Notes under the pieces: model-generated
What the model was told of the DNA's origin: nothing
Databases searched by the model: none
Seen by the model: the letters and a program-made list of their open reading frames with translations, nothing else
Made by a program: the position numbers and the translations under genes
Assembly: GCA_005879245.1 (NCBI GenBank)
Contig: VBLA01000353.1
Coordinates: 6,313-11,933, forward strand
Direction: 5' to 3'
DNA from: Deltaproteobacteria bacterium
GTDB taxonomy: Bacteria; Desulfobacterota; Binatia; DP-6
Length of the DNA: 5,621 nt
Shown: piece by piece, positions 1-5,621 of the stretch
Numbering within the stretch: position 1 is the first letter of the stretch
Layout: each line of letters opens with the position of its first letter

Positions 1-1
1 C

Positions 2-1303
2 AGCTGGCAGGATCGCGCCGGCGTCCTCTTCCGTGCGGCCGCGATCATGCGTCGGCGCCGCGCGGCGCTCGCCGCGCTCGAGGTGTTCGAGGCCGGTAAG
101 CCCCAGAAGGAGGCCGACGCCGACGTCTGCGAGGCGATCGACTTCTGCGAGTACTATGGCCGCGAGGCGATCCGGCTCGGAGCCGGCGCGCCGCTCCTCC
201 AAGCCCCCGGCGAGACGAACGTGCTCCGCTACCAGCCGCGCGGTATCGCCGTGGTCATCGCGCCGTGGAACTTCCCGCTCGCCATCCCGACGGGCATGGT
301 CACTGCCGCCCTAGTGACCGGCAACTGCGTGCTCTTCAAGCCCGCCGAGCAGACGCCCGGCGTTGCGCTCCGGCTGGTCGAGATCCTCCTCGAGGCGGGG
401 CTCCCGCCCGGGACGCTCGCCTTCCTCCCGGGCATCGGCGAGGAGCTGGGCACCTTCCTGGTCGAGCACCCGGCGGTCGCCTTCGTCGTCTTCACCGGGT
501 CGCGCGAGGTCGGGCTCTCGATCGTCGCGCGCGCCGCCGTCACCCGCCCCGGCCAGCGCCACGTGAAGCGGGTCATCGCCGAGATGGGCGGCAAGAACGC
601 GATCGTCGTCGACACCGATGCCGATCTCGATCAGGCCGTGCCCGCGATCGTCGCGAGCGCCTTCGACTACGCGGGCCAGAAGTGCTCGGCCGCCGCACGC
701 GTGATCGCCGTCGGCCCGATCCACGAGGAGCTCATCGACCGGCTGGTCGGCGCGGCGGCGATCCTGCCGGTCGGGCACCCGCGCGAGCTCGGAACCGCCG
801 TCGGCCCGCTCATCGACGCGGACGCATGCGAGCGCGTCGGCCGCTACCGAGAGCTCGCGCGCGGCGAGGGCGAGGTCGTCCTCGCCCGTGACGACGTCCC
901 CGCGGGCGGCTGGTACGCCGGGCCGACGGTCGTCCTCCTGGCCGAGCCGCGCGGCCGCGTCTGGAGCGAGGAGATCTTCGGTCCGCTCCTCGCGCTGGTG
1001 CGCGCCGACGACTTCGACCAGGCCCTCGCGCTCGCCAACGACACCCCCTACGCGCTGACCGGCGGACTCTTCTCCCGCTCGCCGTCCCACATCCGTCGCG
1101 CCGCCGGGGAGCTCCGGGCGGGCAACCTGTACGTGAACCGCGCCATCACGGGGGCGCGCGTCGGCCGGCAGCCGTTCGGCGGCTACGGCCTCTCGGGCGT
1201 CGGCTCGAAGGCGGGCGGGCCCGACTACCTCCTGCAGCTCGTGGAGCCCCGCGCGGTGACGGAGAACACGCTCCGCCAGGGCTTCGCGCCGCTCGACGGA
1301 TGA
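2..1303 (+). CDS. Delta-1-pyrroline-5-carboxylate dehydrogenase (aldehyde dehydrogenase family), 5'-truncated by window edge
   Basis: The enzyme oxidises glutamate-gamma-semialdehyde (in equilibrium with P5C) to glutamate with NAD+, the second step of proline breakdown. The frame is open from base 2, giving 433 residues without the true start. Residues 1-50 already match the family (W-x-x-R...VLFRAAAIMR, then EADADVCEAIDFCEYY). APWNFP (Asn90) and VLFKPAEQTP belong to the NAD-binding fold, followed by FTGSREVG. AEMGGKNA holds the general-base Glu194 and GQKCSAAARV the catalytic Cys228. EEIFGP and residues 380-410 (RAITGARVGRQPFGG, then SKAGGPDYL) follow, and the tail VTENTLRQGFAP separates P5C dehydrogenases from other aldehyde dehydrogenases. 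By comparison with free-standing RocA-type enzymes, roughly 80 N-terminal residues lie outside the window. A fusion to an upstream proline dehydrogenase (PutA-like) cannot be excluded. All key residues are present, so the enzyme looks active. The family call is firm; the symbol (rocA, pruA or putA) is not decidable here. Confidence 0.95.
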   Translation, partial: SWQDRAGVLFRAAAIMRRRRAALAALEVFEAGKPQKEADADVCEAIDFCEYYGREAIRLGAGAPLLQAPGETNVLRYQPRGIAVVIAPWNFPLAIPTGMVTAALVTGNCVLFKPAEQTPGVALRLVEILLEAGLPPGTLAFLPGIGEELGTFLVEHPAVAFVVFTGSREVGLSIVARAAVTRPGQRHVKRVIAEMGGKNAIVVDTDADLDQAVPAIVASAFDYAGQKCSAAARVIAVGPIHEELIDRLVGAAAILPVGHPRELGTAVGPLIDADACERVGRYRELARGEGEVVLARDDVPAGGWYAGPTVVLLAEPRGRVWSEEIFGPLLALVRADDFDQALALANDTPYALTGGLFSRSPSHIRRAAGELRAGNLYVNRAITGARVGRQPFGGYGLSGVGSKAGGPDYLLQLVEPRAVTENTLRQGFAPLDG

Positions 1304-1374
1304 CGCCTCGGGAGGTCGGCTCGCGGTCGCCGCGCCTGGCAACCCGCGGCCCTTCCTGATTACATGCCTCGCCC

Positions 1375-2233
1375 ATGGCACCTCCCGCGACGACGGTGCA
1401 GATCGTGCCGCCCGGGAAGCTCGTCTACGGGATGCAGCTTCCGATCGTCGCCCAGAGCACGCTCTTCGCCGCACCGTGGGAGGCCGAGGCCGGGACCGCG
1501 GAGCTCCGCCGCATCGCCGAGGCGTGCGACCGGAGCGGGTTCTTCTACCTCGGCGTCTGTGATCACGTCTGCGTTCCCCGCGCGCGCGCCGCCACCATGT
1601 CGACCGCGTGGCACGACACCGTGGCGACGCTCGGGTTCCTCGCTGCCGCGACCCGCCACGTCCGCCTCCTCTCGCACGTCTACGTGTTGCCCTACCGGCA
1701 CCCGCTCATCACCGCGAAGTCCTTCGCCACGCTCGATGCGCTCTCGGGCGGGCGGGTCATTGTCGGCGTGGGGGCCGGGCATCTCGAGGGCGAGTTCCTG
1801 GACGGTGCACGACCTCGGCCTCCGCCCTCGGCCCGTGCAGCGACCCCGGCCGCCGATCTGGGTCGGCGGTTCGACCCGGGCCGCCCTCCGGCGCGCGGCC
1901 GAGCGCGGCGACGGCTGGCTGCCGCAGGGGACGCCGCGTGCCGAGCTCCCCGCGCAGATCGCCTACCTGCGCGCCCACCGCGCCCGTGTGCGGGGCGAAG
2001 CGCCGATCGAGATCGGCGCGATCAGCGAGTTCTGCTACGTGGGAACGCCACGCTTCGACGTCCCACCGAACACGCGCACGGGCCGGGGCGAGGCAGTGGC
2101 GGCGGGCCTCCGGGAGCTCCGTGCGATCGGCGTCAGCCACTGCGGGGTCCGCTTCCGGGTCCGCTCGTGCGACGAGCTGGTGGAGCAGATCGAGGCGTTC
2201 GCCTCCGAGGTCGCACCGCATCTGGGCGACTGA
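1375..2233 (+). pseudogene. Luciferase-like (F420/FMN-dependent) monooxygenase gene with internal deletion and frameshift
   Basis: The family uses reduced F420 or FMN in oxidoreductions; the substrate is unknown. The N-terminal half reads from ATG 1375: LVYGMQLPIVAQS, GFFYLGVCDHV, a run ending HVYVLPYRHPL, then SGGRVIVGVGAGHLEGEF, which ends near 1797. From about 1799 the homology continues in the +1-shifted frame: TVHDLGLRPRPVQ, PPIWVGGSTRAALRRAAERG, DGWLPQGTPR, EIGAISEFCYVG, and a C-terminal helix ending EVAPHLGD with TGA at 2231-2233. Family members normally have about 35-45 residues between GHxEGEF and DLGLRPRPVQ (the LGVDFxxRG...DEAxxALRxxW segment). These are absent, so this is a loss of non-multiple-of-three length rather than a single-base slip. 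ATG 1375 was chosen over ATG 1364 because only its frame encodes the N-terminal homology; neither has a clear ribosome binding site. The gap from the upstream gene is 71 bases with no visible signal. A scaffold or assembly artefact is the main alternative to a true pseudogene. Confidence 0.85.
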
Positions 2234-2250
2234 GGGGGAGCCCCCGTCAC

Positions 2251-2281
2251 CGCCACGGCTGTACCGTGGCGTCCATTTTTT
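2251..2281 (+). terminator. Rho-independent terminator after the monooxygenase gene
   Basis: A perfect 8-bp stem, CGCCACGG (2251-2258) with CCGTGGCG (2264-2271), closes a 5-base loop (CTGTA). It is followed by TCCA and six T residues (2276-2281), the only T-run in this GC-rich stretch. It lies 17 bases after the LLM stop codon, where a terminator is expected, and upstream of the next gene. It argues that the LLM and the following gene are separate transcription units. The 4-base spacer between stem and T-run is slightly long, hence moderate confidence in its strength. Confidence 0.75.
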
Positions 2282-2327
2282 GCTGGCATTCCGGCGTCGC
2301 GGCCGGGTCCCGATTCGCGCCGTCTGG

Positions 2328-2343
2328 CGGCACAGACGTTGCA
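2328..2343 (+). promoter_or_regulatory. Candidate sigma-54 (RpoN) promoter, -24/-12 elements
   Basis: CGGCACAGACGTTGCA matches TGGCACG-N4-TTGCW at 10 of the 12 constrained positions. It keeps the invariant GG (2329-2330) and GC (2341-2342) with exactly ten bases between them; the mismatches are the first T (C here) and the seventh G (A here). It sits in the short gap between a terminator and the next gene, on the correct strand. The caveat is geometry: transcription would start near 2354, two bases before ATG 2356, so the message would be nearly leaderless or would use a later start such as GTG 2416. No upstream activator site was recognised. The match could still be chance. Confidence 0.4.
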
Positions 2344-2355
2344 TCGTGCGAGCGC

Positions 2356-5300
2356 ATGGCGCGGTTTGTCGAGCTTCGCCGGCCAGGCCCTGACCGGCCC
2401 GCGGCCGCCGGGGCCGTGGACGGCCCGACGCTGGCCGCGCGCCTGCACGAGATCGGGGCTGCGGCCGCGGAGCCGGTGGATACCCTCGAGCCGGCGTTGC
2501 ACGCGATCCTCGAAGCGACCGGGGCTGCGGCCGGCGCGGTCTGCCTCTTCGACGCCCGCCGGGAGGTGCTGCGACTCGCCGCCGAGGAAGGCTTGTCCGA
2601 CGAAGGCTGTCACCAGCTGCGAACCGTCCGCCGCGGAGACATCGCGAGCTGGTACATGCCGCTGCATGGGCTGATGAACCGCCGCGCCTACCTGATCGAA
2701 AGCGCCGCGCAGAACCGCTACGTGCCCCCTCTGGTCGAAGCCGGCGCGGCGATTCGGACGGTCGCGTGCCTTCCGGTGTACGCCGGCTCCGTCCCCGTGG
2801 GGAGTCTCGTGCTCATCACGCGCACCCCGCGCGCGTTCACGGAACGTGATCTCGGCGGGCTCCAGCAGCCGCTCCGCGAGATGGCCCAGCTCATCGAGGC
2901 GGTTCGCCGGCAGGCGAGCGAGCGCGCCGCGGCGGAGACGCCCTCCCTGACGGCCGTACCCTCCCCCACACCGCCTACTGCGGCACGGAGCGAAGCGCCT
3001 TCGGCAACCGAATCTGCCCCCGCCGACGCAGGCCACGACGGACCGCTCGCGGCCGCCCTCGCCGCCGCGCAGCGTGAGAACGCCCGGCTCGCGATGGAGC
3101 TCGAGCGGCTGCGCGCGGAAGCGCCGCGCGACGCCGTGCGGCTCACCGAACAGACGGCGGAGATCGACCACCTGCGGGCGCAGCTCGCCGAGGCGGAGGC
3201 GGGAGCCGCGCACGAGCAGCGCGCGCGCGAAGAGATCGAGGCGGCGCTGGCGCGCGGATCCTCCGGCGGTCACGCCGAGCTGCAGCTGGCACTCGACACC
3301 GCCCGGCGAGCCGAGACCGCGCGCGCCGCACTGGCCGCCGAACACGCCCGGCTCACCGCCGAGCTCGAGCGACTGCACGCGGGAGCGACGCACGAGGAGC
3401 TGGCGGGTGAGCACGCCGCGGAAGTCGACCGCCTGCGAGCGCGCCTGGCGGAGGCGGAAGCCGGCGCCGCCCACGAGCACCGGGCGCGTGAGCAGCTCGA
3501 GGCGGCGCTCGAGCGAGGCGCGTCGGTCGGCCAGCTCGAGCTGCGACAGGCGCTCGAGGCAGCCCGGCAGGCCGAGGCCGCGCGGGCAACGCTCGCCGCG
3601 GAGAAGGCGCGGCTCGGCGACGAGCTGGAGCGGTGGCGTGCGGAAGCGGTACGCGCCGAGCCGCTCAAGGAAGCGCTGGCCCATGCCGAGACCGAGCACG
3701 CCCGGCTCGCGGCGGCCCTGGAAGCGGCCACGGCGGAGCGGGCCGAAGAGAACCGGACCGAGGCGGCCCGGGCGCAGGCAAAAGCCGCGGAGCACGAAGC
3801 GGAGATGGAGCGCGTGCTGGCGCGACTCGCGGAGGCCGAGGCGACAGCGGCGCGTGAGGAGCGCACTCGAAGGGCGCTCGACGCGGCCAGCGAGCACGAG
3901 GGGAGCGCGCAGTCGAACGACGTCCGCCAGGCCCTCGAGGCGGCGCGGACAGCCGAGGAGGCGCGCGATGCGGCTGCGATCGCGCTCGCGGCAGCGAGAG
4001 CCGACCTCACGCGAACGCTGGCGCAGCTCGAGGCGCTCCGTGAGGATGCGGCCGGGGCGCAGGCCCGCGCCACGGAGGGTGCAGCCACCGCCGCCCAACT
4101 CGAGACGGTCACCGGGGAGTGCGATCACCTGCGCGCCGCCGTGGCGGCCTTGGAGGCGGAGCGGGATCGCCTGACCGCGGACGTCGAGGGCGCAGCGGCG
4201 GCCCGGGTCCGCCTCGAGGAGGCGCTGGCCGGGGCTCTGGAGGAGGCACGCGCCCGGGATCAGGTGCTGACGGGCCAGCTCGAGGTACGCACCCGCGAGA
4301 GCGAGGCGCTCCGCAGCGAGCATGCTGCCGAGGTGGCGGCGACGAACGCCCGCCTGGAGACCATCATCAACGAATGTGACCAGCTGCGCACGGCCGCCGA
4401 GGCCCTGCAGGCCGGGCGCGATCGTCTGGCGGCGGATGTCGAGGGCGCCGCCGCCGCCCGGGTACTCCTGGAGGAAGCCCTGGCGCGGGAGGTCGAGGAG
4501 GCACGTGGCCGGGAGCGGGAGCTCGTCGCACGTTTCGAGGAGCGGGAGCGAGAGGCGGAGGCGCTCGGCAACGCGCGCGCGGCGGAGACCGCCGCGGCAA
4601 TTGGCCGCGTGGAGACCGTGGTCGCCGAGTGCGACCAGCTGCGCGCGGCGCTCACCGCCCTCGAGGCCGAACATGCCCTCCGCGCGACGGAGGCGAGCGC
4701 GGCGGCCGTTCGTGTCTCCGCGGCGCCCGCGCCCGCGCGCGTGGCACCGGCGTCGGACGACACGCTCGACGCCGGTGTGTCCCCCGACCCGCAATCCGGA
4801 CGCTCGGCCGTGGTCGTGGTGGACGTCGATCGGAGCTGGGAACGCATCGGCACGGAGGAGCGTCCCGTTACCGTCGTCGCACCCGACGACGGTCTCGCCG
4901 CGCGCCTCGCCGAGCTGTCGGCCGGGCGCGTGGTGGTGAACCTCACCACTCCGCGGGCGCTCGAGACGCTTCTCGCGCTGCGGGCTGCCGGGTGCTCGGC
5001 GCGCTTCTGGGGATGCCTCGCCGACCCGAATACGGGTCGTGCCCTGCCGCTCGGCATGATCGAGCCGGCGGCGCGCGGGCTGGACCCCGAGGCCGTCCTC
5101 ACCTCGCTCGGGCCGTGCGCGACCCGCGGCACCCGGGTGGTGACCGTCGGGGAGGACGTGGACGCGTTCGTCAGTCTGCGGCAAGCGCTCGCGCGGCAGG
5201 GGATGTCGGTCTCGATGGCCTGGAATGCGAAGCAGGCCGAGGAGCTCCTTCCGCTCGTGCGGCCGGCGGTCGTCGTGCTGGACCTCGATCTTCCGGCGCG

Positions 5301-5499
5301 TGAGGCCTGCGGAATCGCCGCCCAGCTCGGCGCCTGTGACCCGCCTCCCACCACGGTCCTCGTGGCGGGAAGCCAGGATCGGGCCGTCGGCTTCGCGGCC
5401 GCGCTGGTCGACCCTGCTCGCGCCCACCACCTGATCCCGCTCGACAAGTTGCTGGCCCGCTTTCTCGGCCGCGGCGAAGCGCCCGGCGAGCGTCGCTAG
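2356..5499 (+). CDS. GAF domain - repeat coiled coil - tandem degenerate receiver protein (1047 aa), function unknown
   Basis: No named gene is recognised. Domains in order: a GAF-like sensor at about residues 43-186 (AVCLFDARREVLRLAAEEGL, a central helix with HGLMNRRAYLIE, VACLPVYAGSVPVGSLVLI, then a C-terminal helix); a Pro/Ala/Ser/Thr linker at 187-229; a long Ala/Glu/Arg/Leu-rich coiled coil at about 230-782 built from two repeat families; a second linker at 783-816; a receiver-like fold at about 817-925 with Asn862 in the phosphoacceptor position (VVVNLTTP); and a second receiver at 926-1038 with acidic pair Glu933/Asp934 and phosphoacceptor Asp976 (VVVLDLDLP), but Ala1004 and Ile1027 where Thr and Lys are conserved. 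There is no signal peptide, membrane segment, kinase, GGDEF or DNA-binding domain, so it is probably a cytoplasmic scaffold or localisation protein (inference). ATG 2356 is the first start after the upstream terminator. It has no clear Shine-Dalgarno; GTG 2416 (residue 21) would also keep the GAF domain. The same frame is open back to 1375, but that part is not this gene. Confidence 0.85.
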   Translation: MARFVELRRPGPDRPAAAGAVDGPTLAARLHEIGAAAAEPVDTLEPALHAILEATGAAAGAVCLFDARREVLRLAAEEGLSDEGCHQLRTVRRGDIASWYMPLHGLMNRRAYLIESAAQNRYVPPLVEAGAAIRTVACLPVYAGSVPVGSLVLITRTPRAFTERDLGGLQQPLREMAQLIEAVRRQASERAAAETPSLTAVPSPTPPTAARSEAPSATESAPADAGHDGPLAAALAAAQRENARLAMELERLRAEAPRDAVRLTEQTAEIDHLRAQLAEAEAGAAHEQRAREEIEAALARGSSGGHAELQLALDTARRAETARAALAAEHARLTAELERLHAGATHEELAGEHAAEVDRLRARLAEAEAGAAHEHRAREQLEAALERGASVGQLELRQALEAARQAEAARATLAAEKARLGDELERWRAEAVRAEPLKEALAHAETEHARLAAALEAATAERAEENRTEAARAQAKAAEHEAEMERVLARLAEAEATAAREERTRRALDAASEHEGSAQSNDVRQALEAARTAEEARDAAAIALAAARADLTRTLAQLEALREDAAGAQARATEGAATAAQLETVTGECDHLRAAVAALEAERDRLTADVEGAAAARVRLEEALAGALEEARARDQVLTGQLEVRTRESEALRSEHAAEVAATNARLETIINECDQLRTAAEALQAGRDRLAADVEGAAAARVLLEEALAREVEEARGRERELVARFEEREREAEALGNARAAETAAAIGRVETVVAECDQLRAALTALEAEHALRATEASAAAVRVSAAPAPARVAPASDDTLDAGVSPDPQSGRSAVVVVDVDRSWERIGTEERPVTVVAPDDGLAARLAELSAGRVVVNLTTPRALETLLALRAAGCSARFWGCLADPNTGRALPLGMIEPAARGLDPEAVLTSLGPCATRGTRVVTVGEDVDAFVSLRQALARQGMSVSMAWNAKQAEELLPLVRPAVVVLDLDLPAREACGIAAQLGACDPPPTTVLVAGSQDRAVGFAAALVDPARAHHLIPLDKLLARFLGRGEAPGERR
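3067..4050 (+). repeat. Type A coiled-coil repeats within the large gene
   Basis: A half unit (3067-3129, NARLAMELERLRAEA) is followed by unit 1 from 3160 (EIDHLRAQLAEAEAG) and unit 2 from 3421 (EVDRLRARLAEAEAG), offset by exactly 261 bases (87 residues). Over the first 76 residues I count 52 identities between units 1 and 2. A diverged unit 3 starts at 3802 (EMERVLARLAEAEAT), after an extra 40 residues (120 bases) that break the period. The DNA is recognisably similar between units 1 and 2 but with many synonymous differences, so these are old tandem duplications kept in frame rather than a recent copy error. Confidence 0.8.
4099..4680 (+). repeat. Type B coiled-coil repeats, 255-base period, each with one cysteine
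   Basis: Units start at 4099 (LETVTGECDHLRA), 4354 (LETIINECDQLRT) and 4609 (VETVVAECDQLRA), spaced exactly 255 bases (85 residues) apart both times. Units 1 and 2 share 52 of 85 residues by my count, best conserved around DVEGAAAARVxLEEALA. Unit 3 is truncated after about 24 residues and passes into the linker before the receivers. Each unit carries a single Cys at its eighth position (Cys589, Cys674, Cys759). The sequence differs from the type A units, so this is a second, independent expansion of the rod. Confidence 0.85.
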
Positions 5500-5572
5500 C
5501 CGCAACCCCCGTGGCGAGCCTGGCCTCCCAGGGCGCGTGGACATCCGCGGACCTCGAGGCTACGAAGGTGCC

Positions 5573-5579
5573 GGGAGGA
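5573..5579 (+). promoter_or_regulatory. Ribosome binding site of the partial downstream gene
   Basis: GGGAGGA lies seven bases before GTG 5587 and is the strongest Shine-Dalgarno match in front of any start in the window. It decides the start of the last gene. The rest of the 87-base gap (5500-5586) shows no convincing terminator or promoter, so readthrough from the large gene is possible. Confidence 0.75.
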
Positions 5580-5586
5580 CGCCGAC

Positions 5587-5621
5587 GTGCTGCTCGCTGA
5601 CCGGGTCGCCATCGTCTCCGG
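5587..5621 (+). CDS. Probable short-chain dehydrogenase/reductase (SDR), N-terminus only, cut by window edge
   Basis: Eleven codons from GTG 5587 read MLLADRVAIVS, and the next, incomplete codon begins GG (Gly). This is the usual SDR opening: a short lead, then D/K-R/V-x-x-V/I-V-S/T-G, the first beta strand leading into the TGxxxGxG dinucleotide-binding loop. The Ser-Gly ending is the variant seen in some SDRs that continue with a Gly-rich loop. The strong ribosome binding site supports the GTG start. The gene is in the same direction as the large coiled-coil gene, 87 bases after its stop. The cofactor loop itself is outside the window, so the family call rests on one strand and is tentative. 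Confidence 0.55.
   Translation, partial: MLLADRVAIVS

Noticed and set aside
311..1474. 387-codon minus-strand open frame opposite the dehydrogenase
   Set aside because: It lies opposite a complete set of P5C dehydrogenase motifs and runs across the 71-base gap into the LLM; its translation is low-complexity Arg/Ala/Glu with no family signature.
1375..2233. Programmed ribosomal frameshift as explanation for the two-frame LLM
   Set aside because: No slippery heptamer was seen near 1798, and a stretch of the conserved protein is missing, which a frameshift alone would not explain.
2234..2245. GGGGGAGCCCCC inverted repeat just after the LLM stop codon
   Set aside because: The loop would be only two to four bases and no T-run follows; the neighbouring 8-bp hairpin with six T residues is the better terminator.
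2266..2355. GTG 2266 as an upstream start of the large gene
   Set aside because: It lies inside the 3' arm of the terminator stem, and the intervening residues show no resemblance to a GAF N-terminus.
3160..4680. Regular 261- and 255-base repeats considered as a CRISPR or other noncoding array
   Set aside because: The similarity runs across whole units, is stronger at the protein than the DNA level, stays in frame and has coiled-coil composition, so it is protein repeat structure.
5519..5532. CCTGG/CCAGG hairpin after the large gene
   Set aside because: The stem is only five base pairs and no T-run follows, so it is not supported as a terminator.
2035..5544. 1169-codon open frame on the minus strand opposite the large gene
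   Set aside because: It is a composition shadow. The plus strand has recognisable GAF and receiver motifs and an in-frame repeat structure, while the antisense translation is Arg/Gly/Leu-rich with no recognisable domain.

Overview
The window is very GC-rich, with G or C at almost every third codon position in the real genes, and everything recognisable lies on the + strand. A proline-catabolic aldehyde dehydrogenase, an F420/FMN-type luciferase-like monooxygenase (LLM) and a short-chain dehydrogenase start occur together. That mix suggests a high-GC soil or sediment bacterium, perhaps an uncultivated lineage such as Rokubacteria, Binatota or a deltaproteobacterium, or possibly an actinobacterium. 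This taxonomic guess is an inference from composition and gene families only.

Layout. (1) 2-1303: the 3' part of a delta-1-pyrroline-5-carboxylate dehydrogenase gene, open at the left edge. (2) 1375-2233: an LLM gene that starts in one frame and ends in another. A piece of the middle of the protein is missing at about 1798/1799, so it is annotated as a pseudogene. (3) 2234-2355: a short intergenic region with a convincing intrinsic terminator (stem at 2251-2271, T-run to 2281), followed by a sigma-54-like promoter motif (2328-2343). (4) 2356-5499: a large gene for a 1047-residue protein with an N-terminal GAF domain, a Pro/Ala-rich linker, about 550 residues of repeat-built coiled coil, and two C-terminal receiver-like domains. 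The first receiver lacks the phosphoacceptor Asp. The second keeps it but lacks the conserved Thr and Lys. (5) 5587-5621: the first codons of a probable short-chain dehydrogenase, behind a good ribosome binding site.

The main annotation hazard is that one uninterrupted reading frame runs from 1375 to 5499 (1374 codons). It is not one protein. It joins the N-terminal half of the LLM, an out-of-frame reading of the LLM C-terminal half, the intergenic terminator, and the real GAF/coiled-coil/receiver gene. The high GC content removes the stop codons that would normally expose this.

Functionally the dehydrogenase, LLM and SDR are metabolic enzymes with no evident shared pathway. The large protein is the unusual element. 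It has an input domain, a long rod and tandem degenerate receivers, but no kinase, cyclase or DNA-binding output, which points to a scaffold or localisation role rather than a standard two-component regulator. That role is inference.
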